Below are positions 48,323 to 56,794 of a DNA stretch of 64,000 bases, piece after piece. The DNA is from JACVRW01 sp963764665. GTDB taxonomy: Bacteria; Actinomycetota; Thermoleophilia; Solirubrobacterales; Thermoleophilaceae. The notes beneath the pieces were generated by a model that did no database searches, was not told where the DNA came from, and saw only the letters and a program-made list of their open reading frames with translations. The position numbers were made by a program, and so were the translations under genes. The first letter of the stretch is position 1; each line of letters opens with the position of its first letter. The DNA is taken from contig CAVXTL010000017.1 of the NCBI GenBank assembly GCA_963764665.1, positions 66,971 to 130,970 on the forward strand. The letters are read 5' to 3'.

Positions 48323-49008
48323 CCGTCGCTGCGCGGTCGCCGCTGAACGAGCGTGCCCGCCAGGCCGGCGCGCGCTTCGCGATCCGCGGCGGATCGGAGG
48401 TGGCCGCGAGCTACGGGCCGGTGGCCGCGGAGATCGCCGCCTGCCGCGCCAGCGCCGGGATAGCCGACCGCTCCTACGTGGCCAAGCTGGAGCTGCGCGG
48501 GCCCGCCGCGGCGCTGGCCGCCGTGATCGCGGAGCGCGCGGGCGCCGCGCCCGAGCCGGGCGCCGCCCTGCATCACTCCGGCGTGTGGTGGTGCCTTCCC
48601 ACCGCCGACCGTGCGCTCGTGCTGGCCACCCGCGCCGTGGACGGACCGCCGCGCGACGAGCTCGAGCGAGAGCTGGCAGCGGACGGCGGAACGGTCGAGG
48701 ACGTGACCGTGGCGCTGGGCGTAATCGAGTTGGCGGGGCCGCGCGCCACGGAGCTGCTCGACAGCGTTCTGGATGCTCCGCTCGATTTGCCCGACGGGCG
48801 GCTCGGCGAGAGCTCGGCGGGCGGCGTGGCCCTGACCGTCCTGCGCGAGCGCGGCGACCGCCTGCTGCTGCTGTGCGAGGCCGGCTCGGCGGAGGCGCTT
48901 TGGGATGCGCTCAGCGAGGCCGGACGACCGCTGCGCGCCGCGCACGTGGGCGTGGACGCCCTGGAGCGACTAGAGGCGGCGCCCACCGGCGCCGGGGCAC
49001 GGAACTAA
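48319..49008 (+). CDS. GcvT/sarcosine oxidase gamma-like folate-binding fold protein
   Basis: A 229-residue protein resembling the aminomethyltransferase/SoxG fold: CRASAGIADRSYVAKLELRG, ALGVIELAGPRATELLDSVL and LRERGDRLLLLCEAGSAEAL. It is shorter than GcvT (about 360) and close to the sarcosine oxidase gamma subunit, which lacks full catalytic residues. ATG overlaps the fusion-gene stop (ATGA). It may bind tetrahydrofolate and act with the methyltransferase fusion to accept or hand over one-carbon units. No alpha or beta sarcosine oxidase subunit is nearby. Confidence 0.68.
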   Translation: MTVAARSPLNERARQAGARFAIRGGSEVAASYGPVAAEIAACRASAGIADRSYVAKLELRGPAAALAAVIAERAGAAPEPGAALHHSGVWWCLPTADRALVLATRAVDGPPRDELERELAADGGTVEDVTVALGVIELAGPRATELLDSVLDAPLDLPDGRLGESSAGGVALTVLRERGDRLLLLCEAGSAEALWDALSEAGRPLRAAHVGVDALERLEAAPTGAGARN

Positions 49009-49016
49009 TCAACCAT

Positions 49017-50153
49017 CTAGCGTGCCGCCGACCGGCGCGTGGCCAGCGTGGTGGCGGCCGCGAGCAGCGCGAAGCCGGCGCAGACCACCCACGCGGCGCT
49101 GAAATGGTCGTGCTCGGCCAGCAGGCCCACGATCAGCGGACCGGTGACCGCACCCGCGAAGAGCCCGGTCATCATCACTCCCACCGCCCACGCCGGCGCC
49201 TGCGGGCTGCGCTGCACCACGGCGAGCGTGAGCGCCCCTGGCCAGGCCCAGCCGAGGCTGCCCGCCAGCATGGCCCCGATCACGATCGGTGCCGACTCGC
49301 CGTTGATCAGGAGCAGGTACCCCGCCACGCTCAGCGCGAGCATGGCCACCACCGGCCCGAGCGGCTCCTGGCGACGGCGGTCGAGCAGCGCGCCGAGGCT
49401 GATGCGGCTGAGGGTGGCCGCGGCGCTGACCCCGCCGAGGAGGAGGCCCGCCGACCCCTCCCCGATCCCGCTGTGCACCGAGTAGAGGACGAGGAAGGAG
49501 ACGAAGCCCACGCCGGCGGCGCTGGCCAGCGCGGCGGCCAGCGCGAGGGCGTGCACGCTCGTGATGCCCGCCGGCGGCCGAGCCCGTGTGGAGGCCTGTG
49601 GCGAATCAGCGGCGCGCGGCGCCAGCGCCACCGCGCCCACCGCGAGCACGGCTGCCACGAGGAAGGCCCACCGCCAGCCGAACGGGATCGCCACCGCGGG
49701 CAGCGACAGCCCGGCGAGCAGGGCGCCCAGCGAGGCGCCCGACTGCTGCGCGCCGAAGGCGAGCCCCTGCCGCTCGACGGCCACCTCGCGTCTGAGCAGC
49801 GCGCTCACGGCCGGGCCGCCGATGGCGTTGCCGGCCCCGCCGATCAGCAGAAGCGGCAGCAGGCTCGCTGTGGACTCCGCCAACGCCGCGGTGGCCACGC
49901 AGGACAGCGCGGTGCAGGCCGCGCCCAGCTGCGCTCCGCGCGTGGCGCCGATCCGCTCGACCAGCCTGCCGGCGGGCGTGGAGCAGAGGCACGAGACCAC
50001 GTAGAAGGTGGCCACCGCGAGCCCCACGGAGGAGTCTCCGAACGCGAAGTCGTCGCGGATGCGCGGAGCCAGGCTCGCCGTGAGGAACCCCGGCATCACG
50101 CCGGCCACGATCAGCCCGGTGCCCGCCACGAGCGCGCGCCGCGGGCGGCTCAT
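49017..50153 (-). CDS. Major facilitator superfamily transporter
   Basis: A 378-residue permease with about twelve hydrophobic segments. LIVAGVMPGFLTASLAPRIR starts the first repeat, AGRLVERIGATRGAQLGAAC matches the MFS loop 2-3 pattern, and LGALLDRRRQEPLGPVVAML its second-half counterpart. It is probably a proton-coupled transporter in the plasma membrane. Its ATG lies only 5 bp from the divergent pobA start, suggesting shared control and transport of 4-hydroxybenzoate or a related acid. It does not resemble PcaK closely enough to name. It converges on the GcvT-like gene with an 8-bp gap and no terminator. Confidence 0.85.
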   Translation of the reverse strand: MSRPRRALVAGTGLIVAGVMPGFLTASLAPRIRDDFAFGDSSVGLAVATFYVVSCLCSTPAGRLVERIGATRGAQLGAACTALSCVATAALAESTASLLPLLLIGGAGNAIGGPAVSALLRREVAVERQGLAFGAQQSGASLGALLAGLSLPAVAIPFGWRWAFLVAAVLAVGAVALAPRAADSPQASTRARPPAGITSVHALALAAALASAAGVGFVSFLVLYSVHSGIGEGSAGLLLGGVSAAATLSRISLGALLDRRRQEPLGPVVAMLALSVAGYLLLINGESAPIVIGAMLAGSLGWAWPGALTLAVVQRSPQAPAWAVGVMMTGLFAGAVTGPLIVGLLAEHDHFSAAWVVCAGFALLAAATTLATRRSAAR

Positions 50154-50158
50154 ACGCT

Positions 50159-51352
50159 GTGACCGTGGCCGAACGCACCCAGGTGGGCATCGTCGGGGCC
50201 GGGCCCGCCGGCCTCGTGCTGGGCCAGCTGCTCCACCGGGCCGGGATCGAGGCGGTGGTGCTGGAGGCGCGTAACCGCGAGTACGTCGAGCAGCGCGTGC
50301 GCGCCGGGGTGCTCGAGCAGGGCACCGTGGACCTGCTCAAGGACATGGGCGTGGGGGAGCGCCTCGAGCGCGAGGGGCTCGTGCACCACGGGGTGGAGCT
50401 GCGCTTCGACGGCGAGGGGCACCGGATCCCGTTCGGCGAGCTCACCGGCGGGCGCGGCATCACGATCTACGGGCAGCAGGAGGTGGTGAAGGACCTGATC
50501 GCGGCGCGGCTCGACGCCGGCGCCGAGCTGCTCTTCAACGTCGAGGACGTGAGCGTTCACGAGCTCGACTCCGAGCAGCCCTCGATCCGCTTCCGCCGCG
50601 ACGGCGAGGAGCGCGAGCTCCGGTGCGACGTGATCGCCGGCTGCGACGGCTTCCACGGCGTCTGTCGCGACTCGCTGCCCGAGGGAGTGCTCACCATCCA
50701 CGAGCGCACCTACCCGTTCGCCTGGCTCGGGATTCTCGCCCGCGTGGCGCCGTCCCACGACGAGCTCATCTACTGCCACCACGACCGCGGCTTCGCGCTG
50801 CACAGCATGCGCTCCCCGGACGTGACCCGGCTGTACCTCCAGTGCGACCCCGGCGAGGACATCGCCGAATGGCCCGACGAGCGCATCTGGGAGGAGCTCC
50901 ACCTGCGCTTCGCGTCCGACGGCTGGTCGCTCACCGAGGGCCCCGTGATCGAGAAGGGCATCACGCCGATGCGGAGCTTCGTGGCGGCGCCGATGCAGCA
51001 CGGCCGCCTCTATCTCGCGGGCGACGCGGTCCACATCGTGCCGCCCACCGGCGCGAAGGGGCTCAACCTCGCGGTGGCCGACGTCCGCGTGCTGGCGGAC
51101 GCGCTCGTGGCCTCGTTCCAGCGGGACGACGACTCGCTGCTGCGCTTCTACTCGGACCGCTGCCTCGAGCGCGTCTGGCGCACCCAGTTCTTCTCCTGGT
51201 GGATGACCTCGATGTTCCATCGGATGCCCGACGACCACGACGGCTTCCAGGCTCGGCTCCAGCGCGCGCAACTCGCCTACGTGTGCTCCTCGCGGGCCGC
51301 GGCCACGTCGCTTGCGGAGAGCTACGTCGGCGCCGCCGGCGACATCGCCTGA
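50159..51352 (+). CDS. pobA: 4-Hydroxybenzoate 3-monooxygenase
   Basis: A 397-residue group A flavoprotein monooxygenase. The FAD motif is VGIVGAGPAGLVLGQLLHRA. The PobA-specific block VEQRVRAGVLEQGTVDLLKD follows, then DG-type CDVIAGCDGFHGVCRDSLPE and LYLAGDAVHIVPPTGAKGLN for FAD binding. It hydroxylates 4-hydroxybenzoate to protocatechuate with NAD(P)H and O2. The length matches PobA (about 394). It is directly followed by the complete protocatechuate branch, so substrate and product agree with the neighbours. GTG at 50159 is needed because the FAD motif begins only eight residues later. Confidence 0.94.
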   Translation: MTVAERTQVGIVGAGPAGLVLGQLLHRAGIEAVVLEARNREYVEQRVRAGVLEQGTVDLLKDMGVGERLEREGLVHHGVELRFDGEGHRIPFGELTGGRGITIYGQQEVVKDLIAARLDAGAELLFNVEDVSVHELDSEQPSIRFRRDGEERELRCDVIAGCDGFHGVCRDSLPEGVLTIHERTYPFAWLGILARVAPSHDELIYCHHDRGFALHSMRSPDVTRLYLQCDPGEDIAEWPDERIWEELHLRFASDGWSLTEGPVIEKGITPMRSFVAAPMQHGRLYLAGDAVHIVPPTGAKGLNLAVADVRVLADALVASFQRDDDSLLRFYSDRCLERVWRTQFFSWWMTSMFHRMPDDHDGFQARLQRAQLAYVCSSRAAATSLAESYVGAAGDIA

Positions 51353-51364
51353 ATGTCCGGCAAG

Positions 51365-51377
51365 ACAAATTGTTTGA
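51365..51377. promoter_or_regulatory. Inverted-repeat operator ACAAA-TTG-TTTGA upstream of pcaI
   Basis: The half-sites CAAA and TTTG are perfect with the same TTG spacer as at 12124; the outermost T is A here. A TATTCT element at 51380–51385 looks like a −10 box, so the site overlaps the promoter of pcaI. The gap between pobA and pcaI is 97 bp. The pca genes can therefore be controlled separately from pobA. AAGGAGG precedes the pcaI GTG. Confidence 0.6.
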
Positions 51378-51449
51378 TGTATTCTGTCGGCTTCGGTCGC
51401 CCGGCGCGCTGAGCCGGGCGAATCGCGCTAAAGGAGGGGAATCCGAGAC

Positions 51450-52250
51450 GTGGCGGAGCTCATGTCGCTCGACGAGGCGGTGCGCGAGCTGGTGCACGAC
51501 GGCGACACCGTCGCGCTCGAGGGCTTCACCCACCTGATCCCGTTCGCCGCGGGACACGAGATCGTGCGCCAGCGTAGGCGCGACCTCACGCTCATCCGGA
51601 TGACGCCCGACCTGGTCTACGACCAGCTGATCGGCATGGGTTGCGCGCGCAAGCTCGTGTTCTCCTGGGGCGGGAACCCGGGGGTGGGATCGCTCCGCCG
51701 CTTTCGCGACGCGGTCGAGAACGACTGGCCGGCGCCCATCGAGCTCGAGGAGCACAGCCATGCGGGGATGGCCAACCGCTACGCCGCGGGCGCGTCAAAC
51801 CTGCCGTTCGGCGTGCTGCGCGGGTACGAGGGCACCGAGCTGATGCGCAAGTCGAGCAACGTGACCCGCCTCAAGTGCCCGTTCACCGGCGAGACGCTGG
51901 CGGCCGTGCGCGCGATCCGCCCCGACGTGGGGATCGTGCACGCCCAGCGCGCCGACCGCGAGGGGAACGTGCAGCTCTGGGGCATCATCGGCGTGCAGAA
52001 GGAGGTGGTGCTCGCCTCGGAGCGCTCGCTCGTGACGGTCGAGGAGATCGTGGACGAGCTCGAGCCGCAGCCCGGCGCCGTGGTGCTGCCCACGTGGGTC
52101 ACGACCGCGGTGGCCGTGGCGCCGCGCGGCGCGCACCCGTCCTACGCCCACGGCTACTACGACCGCGACAACGGCTTCTATCAGCGCTGGGATGCGATCA
52201 GCAGCGACCGCGACAGCTTCCGCTCCTGGATGGAGGAGAACGTCGGATGA
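51450..52250 (+). CDS. pcaI: 3-Oxoadipate CoA-transferase, alpha subunit
   Basis: A 266-residue CoA-transferase subunit A. MSLDEAVRELVHDGDTVALE, EGFTHLIPFAAGHEIVRQ, NPGVGSLRRFRDAVENDWP and the C-terminal PSYAHGYYDRDNGFYQRWDA are typical of actinobacterial PcaI and GctA-like subunits. With PcaJ it moves CoA from succinyl-CoA to 3-oxoadipate. GTG at 51450 has AAGGAGGGG upstream. It begins the operon pcaIJHGBDC. A glutaconate CoA-transferase role is the main alternative, but the following genes decide for 3-oxoadipate. Confidence 0.88.
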   Translation: MAELMSLDEAVRELVHDGDTVALEGFTHLIPFAAGHEIVRQRRRDLTLIRMTPDLVYDQLIGMGCARKLVFSWGGNPGVGSLRRFRDAVENDWPAPIELEEHSHAGMANRYAAGASNLPFGVLRGYEGTELMRKSSNVTRLKCPFTGETLAAVRAIRPDVGIVHAQRADREGNVQLWGIIGVQKEVVLASERSLVTVEEIVDELEPQPGAVVLPTWVTTAVAVAPRGAHPSYAHGYYDRDNGFYQRWDAISSDRDSFRSWMEENVG

Positions 52251-52966
52251 GCGCCACGGAGTTCACGGCCGACGAGCTGATGACCGTGGCCGCGGCCCGT
52301 GAGCTGCAGGACCGCACGGTCTGCTTCGTGGGTATCGGGCTGCCGAGCACCGCGGCCAACCTGGCGCGGCTCACGCACGCGCCGCGCACGGTGCTGGTGT
52401 ACGAGTCGGGCACGATCGGCTCCAAGCCCTCGGTGCTGCCGCTCTCGATCGGCGACGGCGAGCTGGCGGAGACCGCCGACTCCGTGGTGTCGGTGCCGGA
52501 GATCTTCAACTACTGGCTCCAGGGCGGCCGCATCGACGTGGGCTTCCTGGGCGCGGCGCAGATCGACCGGCGCGGGCACCTGAACAGCACCGTGATCGGG
52601 GACTACCAGCGCCCGACGGTGCGCCTGCCGGGTGGCGGCGGTGCGCCGGAGATCGCCGCGCTGGCCAAGGAGATCATCGTGATCATGCGCCAGTCCACCC
52701 GCACGTTCGTGGACAAGCTCGACTTCCGCTCCTCGGTAGGGCGCCCGCCCGTGGTGATCACCGATCTCGGGGTGCTGCGGCCCGACCCCAAGGGCGGCGA
52801 GCTGAGACTGGCCCAGATCCATCCCGGCGTGACCGTGGACGACGTGCGCGAGGCCACGGGCTGGAAGCTGAGGGTGGCCGAGAAGCTGGAGCGGACCGAG
52901 CCGCCGACGTCCGAGGAGCTGGGCGTGCTGCGCGAGTTGAAAGCGACGCTGGAGGCGGCTGCATGA
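52247..52966 (+). CDS. pcaJ: 3-Oxoadipate CoA-transferase, beta subunit
   Basis: A 239-residue CoA-transferase subunit B. It contains CFVGIGLPSTAANLARLTHA, VLVYESGTIGSKPSVLPLSI with the catalytic Glu in YESG, and VGFLGAAQIDRRGHLNSTVI. These are features of the PcaJ/GctB group. ATG overlaps the pcaI stop (ATGA), so the two subunits are translated together. The product 3-oxoadipyl-CoA would be cut by a thiolase (PcaF) that is not in the window. Confidence 0.88.
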   Translation: MSATEFTADELMTVAAARELQDRTVCFVGIGLPSTAANLARLTHAPRTVLVYESGTIGSKPSVLPLSIGDGELAETADSVVSVPEIFNYWLQGGRIDVGFLGAAQIDRRGHLNSTVIGDYQRPTVRLPGGGGAPEIAALAKEIIVIMRQSTRTFVDKLDFRSSVGRPPVVITDLGVLRPDPKGGELRLAQIHPGVTVDDVREATGWKLRVAEKLERTEPPTSEELGVLRELKATLEAAA

Positions 52967-53679
52967 CGACCTCGAAGGGCAGGGTGGTACTGCCGGGCTA
53001 CAGGCGCGAGAACGCCGACCCGCCGTATCTCAGCCCCGACTACATGGCCACGCGCACGCGCTCGCCGGAGCGTCCGCTGATCCCGCTGGCGCACTCGCTC
53101 TCCGAGATCACCGGGCCGGTGTTCGGCCACGAGCGCGTGGGCGAGCTCGACCACGACCTCACGCGCCAGCACGCCGGCGAGCCGCTCGGCGAGCGCATCA
53201 TCCTGCACGGCAGGGTGCTCGACGGCGACGGGCGTCCGGTGCGGAACACGCTGATCGAGCTGTGGCAGGCCAACGCCGCCGGGCGCTACCGCCACGACGT
53301 GGACCGTCATCCCGCGCCGCTCGACCCGAACTTCGGCGGCGGCGGGCGCTGCATGACCGACGACGAGGGGCGCTACCGCTTCGTCACGGTCAAGCCGGGC
53401 GCCTACCCGTGGCGCAACCACGAGAACGCCTGGCGCGCCGCGCACATCCACCTCTCGCTGTTCGGGCCGGCGTTCGCGACGCGGCTCGTGACCCAGATGT
53501 ACTTCCCCGGCGACCCGCTCTTCTCTCAGGACCCGATCTTCAACTCGGTGCCCGACCCGAAGCACCGGCAGCTGATGATCTCGAGCTTCGACCTCAGCCA
53601 GACCGTGCCCGAGTGGGCGCTGGCATACGAGTTCGACATCGTCCTGCGAGGGCGCGAGGCCACGCCCTCGGAGGGCTGA
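52963..53679 (+). CDS. pcaH: Protocatechuate 3,4-dioxygenase, beta subunit
   Basis: A 238-residue intradiol dioxygenase subunit. The four Fe(III) ligands are present: Tyr109 (AAGRYRHDVD), Tyr148 (KPGAYPWRNH), His161 and His163 (AAHIHLSLFG). The N-terminus (LPGYRRENADPPYLSPDYMA) and LIELWQANAAGR are typical of PcaH. With PcaG it opens protocatechuate to 3-carboxy-cis,cis-muconate. It overlaps pcaJ by 4 bp and is 1 bp from pcaG. Confidence 0.95.
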   Translation: MTTSKGRVVLPGYRRENADPPYLSPDYMATRTRSPERPLIPLAHSLSEITGPVFGHERVGELDHDLTRQHAGEPLGERIILHGRVLDGDGRPVRNTLIELWQANAAGRYRHDVDRHPAPLDPNFGGGGRCMTDDEGRYRFVTVKPGAYPWRNHENAWRAAHIHLSLFGPAFATRLVTQMYFPGDPLFSQDPIFNSVPDPKHRQLMISSFDLSQTVPEWALAYEFDIVLRGREATPSEG

Positions 53680-53680
53680 G

Positions 53681-54241
53681 GTGGCGCTGCCCACGCCATC
53701 CCAGACGGTCGGGCCGTTCTTCGTGATCGGGCTGCCGTTCGAGGGAGACCAGCAGCTGGTGGCGCCCGGCGCGGACGGTGCGGTGCGGTTGGAGGGCGTG
53801 GTCTACGACGGGGAGGGGGCGCCGGTCAACGACGCGCTCATCGAGATCTGGCAGGCCAACCGCGGCGGCCGCTACGCGCACCCCGAGGACACGCGCGAGG
53901 AGATCCCGCTGGAGGACGGCTTCATGGGCCACGGGCGCTGCGGCACCGACGACGACGGCCGGTATGGCTTCGTGACGGTCAAGCCCGGGCCCGTCCCGGC
54001 CCTCGGCGGAGGCCTTCAGGCGCCGCACATCGAGGTGTCCGTGCTTGCGCGCGGCCTGCTCAAGCGACTCGCCACCCGCGTCTACTTCCCCGATGAGGTC
54101 GAGGCCAACGAGGCCGACCCCGTGCTCTCCTCGCTCGAGCCCGAGCAGCGCTCCACCCTGGTGGCGCGCGATGATGGCGGCGTGCTGCGCTTCGACATCC
54201 GCCTCCAGGGCGAGGGCGAGACCGTCTTCTTTGACGTCTAG
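53681..54241 (+). CDS. pcaG: Protocatechuate 3,4-dioxygenase, alpha subunit
   Basis: A 186-residue intradiol dioxygenase subunit with PSQTVGPFFVIGLPF, ALIEIWQANRGGRYAHPEDT, FVTVKPGPVPALGGG and APHIEVSVLARGLLKRLATR. As in other PcaG proteins, the iron ligands are not all kept, since the active site lies in PcaH. PcaG shapes the substrate pocket. GTG at 53681 starts one base after the pcaH stop. The last 11 bp overlap pcaB. Confidence 0.95.
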   Translation: MALPTPSQTVGPFFVIGLPFEGDQQLVAPGADGAVRLEGVVYDGEGAPVNDALIEIWQANRGGRYAHPEDTREEIPLEDGFMGHGRCGTDDDGRYGFVTVKPGPVPALGGGLQAPHIEVSVLARGLLKRLATRVYFPDEVEANEADPVLSSLEPEQRSTLVARDDGGVLRFDIRLQGEGETVFFDV

Positions 54242-55568
54242 CCACCTCTTCGGCGCGCTGTTCCTCCCCGACCCCGTGCGGGCGGCCGTGTCCGATCGCG
54301 CCTGGGTGGAGGCGATGTTGCGGTTCGAGGCCGCGCTGGCGATCGCATCAGCCCGCGCCGGGCTGGTTCCGGCAGACGCCGCGGAGGCGATCGCGGCGGC
54401 CGCGGCGGATCCCGGCCGGTTCGACCCCGAGGAGCTCGGCCGCCAGGCCCGCGCCGCGGGCAACCCGGCGGCGCCGCTGGTCAAGGCGCTGACGAGCGCG
54501 GTGGAGGGGGAGGGGGCCCGCCACGTGCACCGCGGCGCGACGAGCCAGGACGTAATGGACACCGCCTCGATGCTGGTGGCGCGCGACGCACGGGCGATCG
54601 TCAAGGCGGACCTCGACGCGGCGGCGGCGGCGTGCGCACGGCTGGCCGACGAGCATCGCGCCACGATCATGCCCGGGCGCACCCTGCTCCAGCAGGCTCT
54701 GCCCACGACCTTCGGGCTCAGAGCCGCGGGCTGGCTCGTGGCGCTGCTCGATGCCGGCGACCGCCTGGCCGGCGTGCCGCTCGCGGTCGAGCTCGGCGGG
54801 GCGGCGGGCACGCTCGCCTCGCTCGGCTCCGACGGTCCGCGCGTGCTGGCCGAGCTCGCCTCCGAGCTCGAGCTGGAGGAGCCGGCGCTGCCGTGGCACA
54901 CAGCGCGCCTGCGGGTGGCCGAGCTCGGCGCGGCGCTGGCGCTGGCGGGGGGCACGCTCGAGAAGATCGCGCTCGACGTGACGCTGCTCGCCCAGACCGA
55001 GGTCGGCGAGCTGGCCGAGCCGGGCGGGGAGGGTCGCGGCGGTTCGTCGACGCTGCCCCACAAGCGCAACCCGGTTGGGTCGGTGCTCGCCATCGCCTGC
55101 GCGCGGCGCGTGCGCGGCGAGACGTCGATCCTGCTGGCGGCGATGGCGCAGGAGCACGAGCGCGCCGCGGGCGCCTGGCAGGCCGAGTGGGAGGCGCTCG
55201 GCGGGGCGCTGGCCTACACCGGCGGCGCCGCGGCGGCCGTGCGCGAGGTGGTGGAGGGCGTTGAGGTACGCCCCGATCGCATGCGCGCGAACCTCGACGC
55301 CACCGGCGGGCTGATCCTGGCGGAGGCGGTGAGCACGGCGCTCGGTGAGCACGTGGGCCGCGGCGAGGCCCACGAGCTCGTGGGCGCGGCCGCGCGCCGC
55401 GCCACGGAGGCCGGACGGCCGTTCCGGGACGAGTTGCTGGACGATGCCGAGATCAGCTCGCACCTCTCAGCCGAGGACGTGGACCGCGCGCTCGACCCGG
55501 CCGCCTATCTCGGGGCCGCCGACGCGTTCGTGGCGCGCGCCCTCGAGCGCTACAGGGAGCGGCGATGA
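54231..55568 (+). CDS. pcaB: 3-Carboxy-cis,cis-muconate cycloisomerase
   Basis: A 445-residue fumarase/aspartase-superfamily enzyme. The signature GGSSTLPHKRNPVGSV is present, with HVHRGATSQDVMDTASMLVA and TLLQQALPTTFGLRAAGWLV. It cyclises 3-carboxymuconate to 4-carboxymuconolactone. The TTG start at 54231 lies within the pcaG end (11-bp overlap). No other start keeps the family N-terminus (LFGALFLPDPVRAAVSDRAW). The C-terminal helical region is complete. Confidence 0.93.
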   Translation: MTSSHLFGALFLPDPVRAAVSDRAWVEAMLRFEAALAIASARAGLVPADAAEAIAAAAADPGRFDPEELGRQARAAGNPAAPLVKALTSAVEGEGARHVHRGATSQDVMDTASMLVARDARAIVKADLDAAAAACARLADEHRATIMPGRTLLQQALPTTFGLRAAGWLVALLDAGDRLAGVPLAVELGGAAGTLASLGSDGPRVLAELASELELEEPALPWHTARLRVAELGAALALAGGTLEKIALDVTLLAQTEVGELAEPGGEGRGGSSTLPHKRNPVGSVLAIACARRVRGETSILLAAMAQEHERAAGAWQAEWEALGGALAYTGGAAAAVREVVEGVEVRPDRMRANLDATGGLILAEAVSTALGEHVGRGEAHELVGAAARRATEAGRPFRDELLDDAEISSHLSAEDVDRALDPAAYLGAADAFVARALERYRERR

Positions 55569-56341
55569 CCACGGAGCTCCACCACCGCTTCGACGGCCCC
55601 GAGGATGCCCCGGTGGTCGTGCTCTCGAACTCGCTCGGCATGGCGCTCGAGATGTGGGACGACCAGATGCCGGCGCTCACCGAGCGGTTCAGGGTGCTGC
55701 GCTACGACCAGCGCGGGCACGGCCGCACGCCCGCCGCGCCGGGTCCGTACGCGATCGCCGACCTGGCGCGCGACGCGCTCGCGCTCCTCGACGAGCTCGG
55801 CCTGGAGCGCGTGACCTGGTGCGGCTGCTCGCTGGGCGGTATGACCGGGCTGTGGCTGGCGATCAACGCGCCCGAGCGGATCGACCGGCTGGCGCTCTGC
55901 TGCACGACCGCCCACCTGCCGCCGCGCGAGATGTGGACCGAGCGGGCCGCCACCGTGCGCGAGCACGGGATGGAGCCGATGGTGGAGGGCGCCCTGGAGC
56001 GCTGGTTCACCCCGGCGCTGGGGGAGCGGCGACCCGAGGCGCTGGAGGCCGCGCGCCGGATGCTGCTGGCCGTCGAGCCGGAGGGCTACGCCGGTTGCTG
56101 CGAGGCGATCGGCGACCACGACCTCCGCGACTCGCTCGGGCGGATCGAGGCGCCCACGCTGATCATCGCCGGCGCCGACGATCCCGCCACGCCGCCGGAC
56201 CAGGCGCGCGTGATGGAGGCGGGCATCGACGGGGCGCGGCTGGTGGTGCTGGACGACGCGCGGCACCTGGCGAACATCGAGCGCCCGGAAGAGGTCAACC
56301 GCGAGCTGCTCGACCACCTCGGCGTGGGGGCGAGGGCATGA
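55565..56341 (+). CDS. pcaD: 3-Oxoadipate enol-lactonase
   Basis: A 258-residue alpha/beta hydrolase. VVVLSNSLGMALEMWDDQMP, LRYDQRGHGRTPAAPGPYAI, nucleophile Ser in TWCGCSLGGMTGLWLAINAP, the acid region LIIAGADDPATPPDQARVME and the late His in DARHLANIERPEEV match PcaD closely. It hydrolyses 3-oxoadipate enol-lactone to 3-oxoadipate. PcaD and PcaC are separate proteins here, whereas many actinobacteria have a fused PcaL. ATG overlaps pcaB by 4 bp. Confidence 0.93.
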   Translation: MTTELHHRFDGPEDAPVVVLSNSLGMALEMWDDQMPALTERFRVLRYDQRGHGRTPAAPGPYAIADLARDALALLDELGLERVTWCGCSLGGMTGLWLAINAPERIDRLALCCTTAHLPPREMWTERAATVREHGMEPMVEGALERWFTPALGERRPEALEAARRMLLAVEPEGYAGCCEAIGDHDLRDSLGRIEAPTLIIAGADDPATPPDQARVMEAGIDGARLVVLDDARHLANIERPEEVNRELLDHLGVGARA

Positions 56342-56715
56342 GCGACCCGGCGCACGAGCGCGGCATGAAGGTCCGGCGCGAGGTGCTCGGCGACGAGCAC
56401 GTGGACGCCGCGGTGGAGCGCACCAGCGACTTCACCGCCGAGTACCAGGACCTGATCACCCGCTACGCCTGGGGCGAGATCTGGACCCGCCCCGGCCTCG
56501 ACCGCCGCACCCGCAGCGCGATCACGATCACGGCGCTGGTGGCACGCGGGCAGTTCGACGAGCTGGAGATGCACATCCGCGCCGCGCTGCGCAACGGCCT
56601 GAGCGCGGACGAGATCAAGGAAGTCCTGCTCCAGAGCGCGATCTACTGCGGGGTGCCGGCGGCGAACACGGCGTTTGCGGTGGCGCAGCGCGTGCTGGAG
56701 GCCCCGGACACCTAG
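56338..56715 (+). CDS. pcaC: 4-Carboxymuconolactone decarboxylase
   Basis: A 125-residue CMD-family protein: GMKVRREVLGDEHVDAAVER, YAWGEIWTRPGLDRRTRSAI, ALVARGQFDELEMHIRAALR and LLQSAIYCGVPAANTAFAVA. All blocks of PcaC are present. It converts 4-carboxymuconolactone to 3-oxoadipate enol-lactone, the substrate of PcaD. It is the last gene of the operon, overlapping pcaD by 4 bp. A strong hairpin follows at 56734. Confidence 0.93.
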   Translation: MSDPAHERGMKVRREVLGDEHVDAAVERTSDFTAEYQDLITRYAWGEIWTRPGLDRRTRSAITITALVARGQFDELEMHIRAALRNGLSADEIKEVLLQSAIYCGVPAANTAFAVAQRVLEAPDT

Positions 56716-56733
56716 GGATCTCGGACGCGCCTT

Positions 56734-56762
56734 ACGTTGACCGTGTTATTCACGGTCAACGT
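56734..56762. terminator. 12-bp perfect hairpin between convergent operons
   Basis: ACGTTGACCGTG and CACGGTCAACGT flank the loop TTATT, a perfect 12-bp stem 18 bp after the pcaC stop and 32 bp from the end of the convergent aldehyde dehydrogenase gene. There is no T-run, which is common for terminators of high-GC actinobacteria. It probably stops or protects transcripts from both sides. Confidence 0.72.
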
Positions 56763-56794
56763 CAGTTGCGTCGATGACCCCGGCCGCCGGCGCC

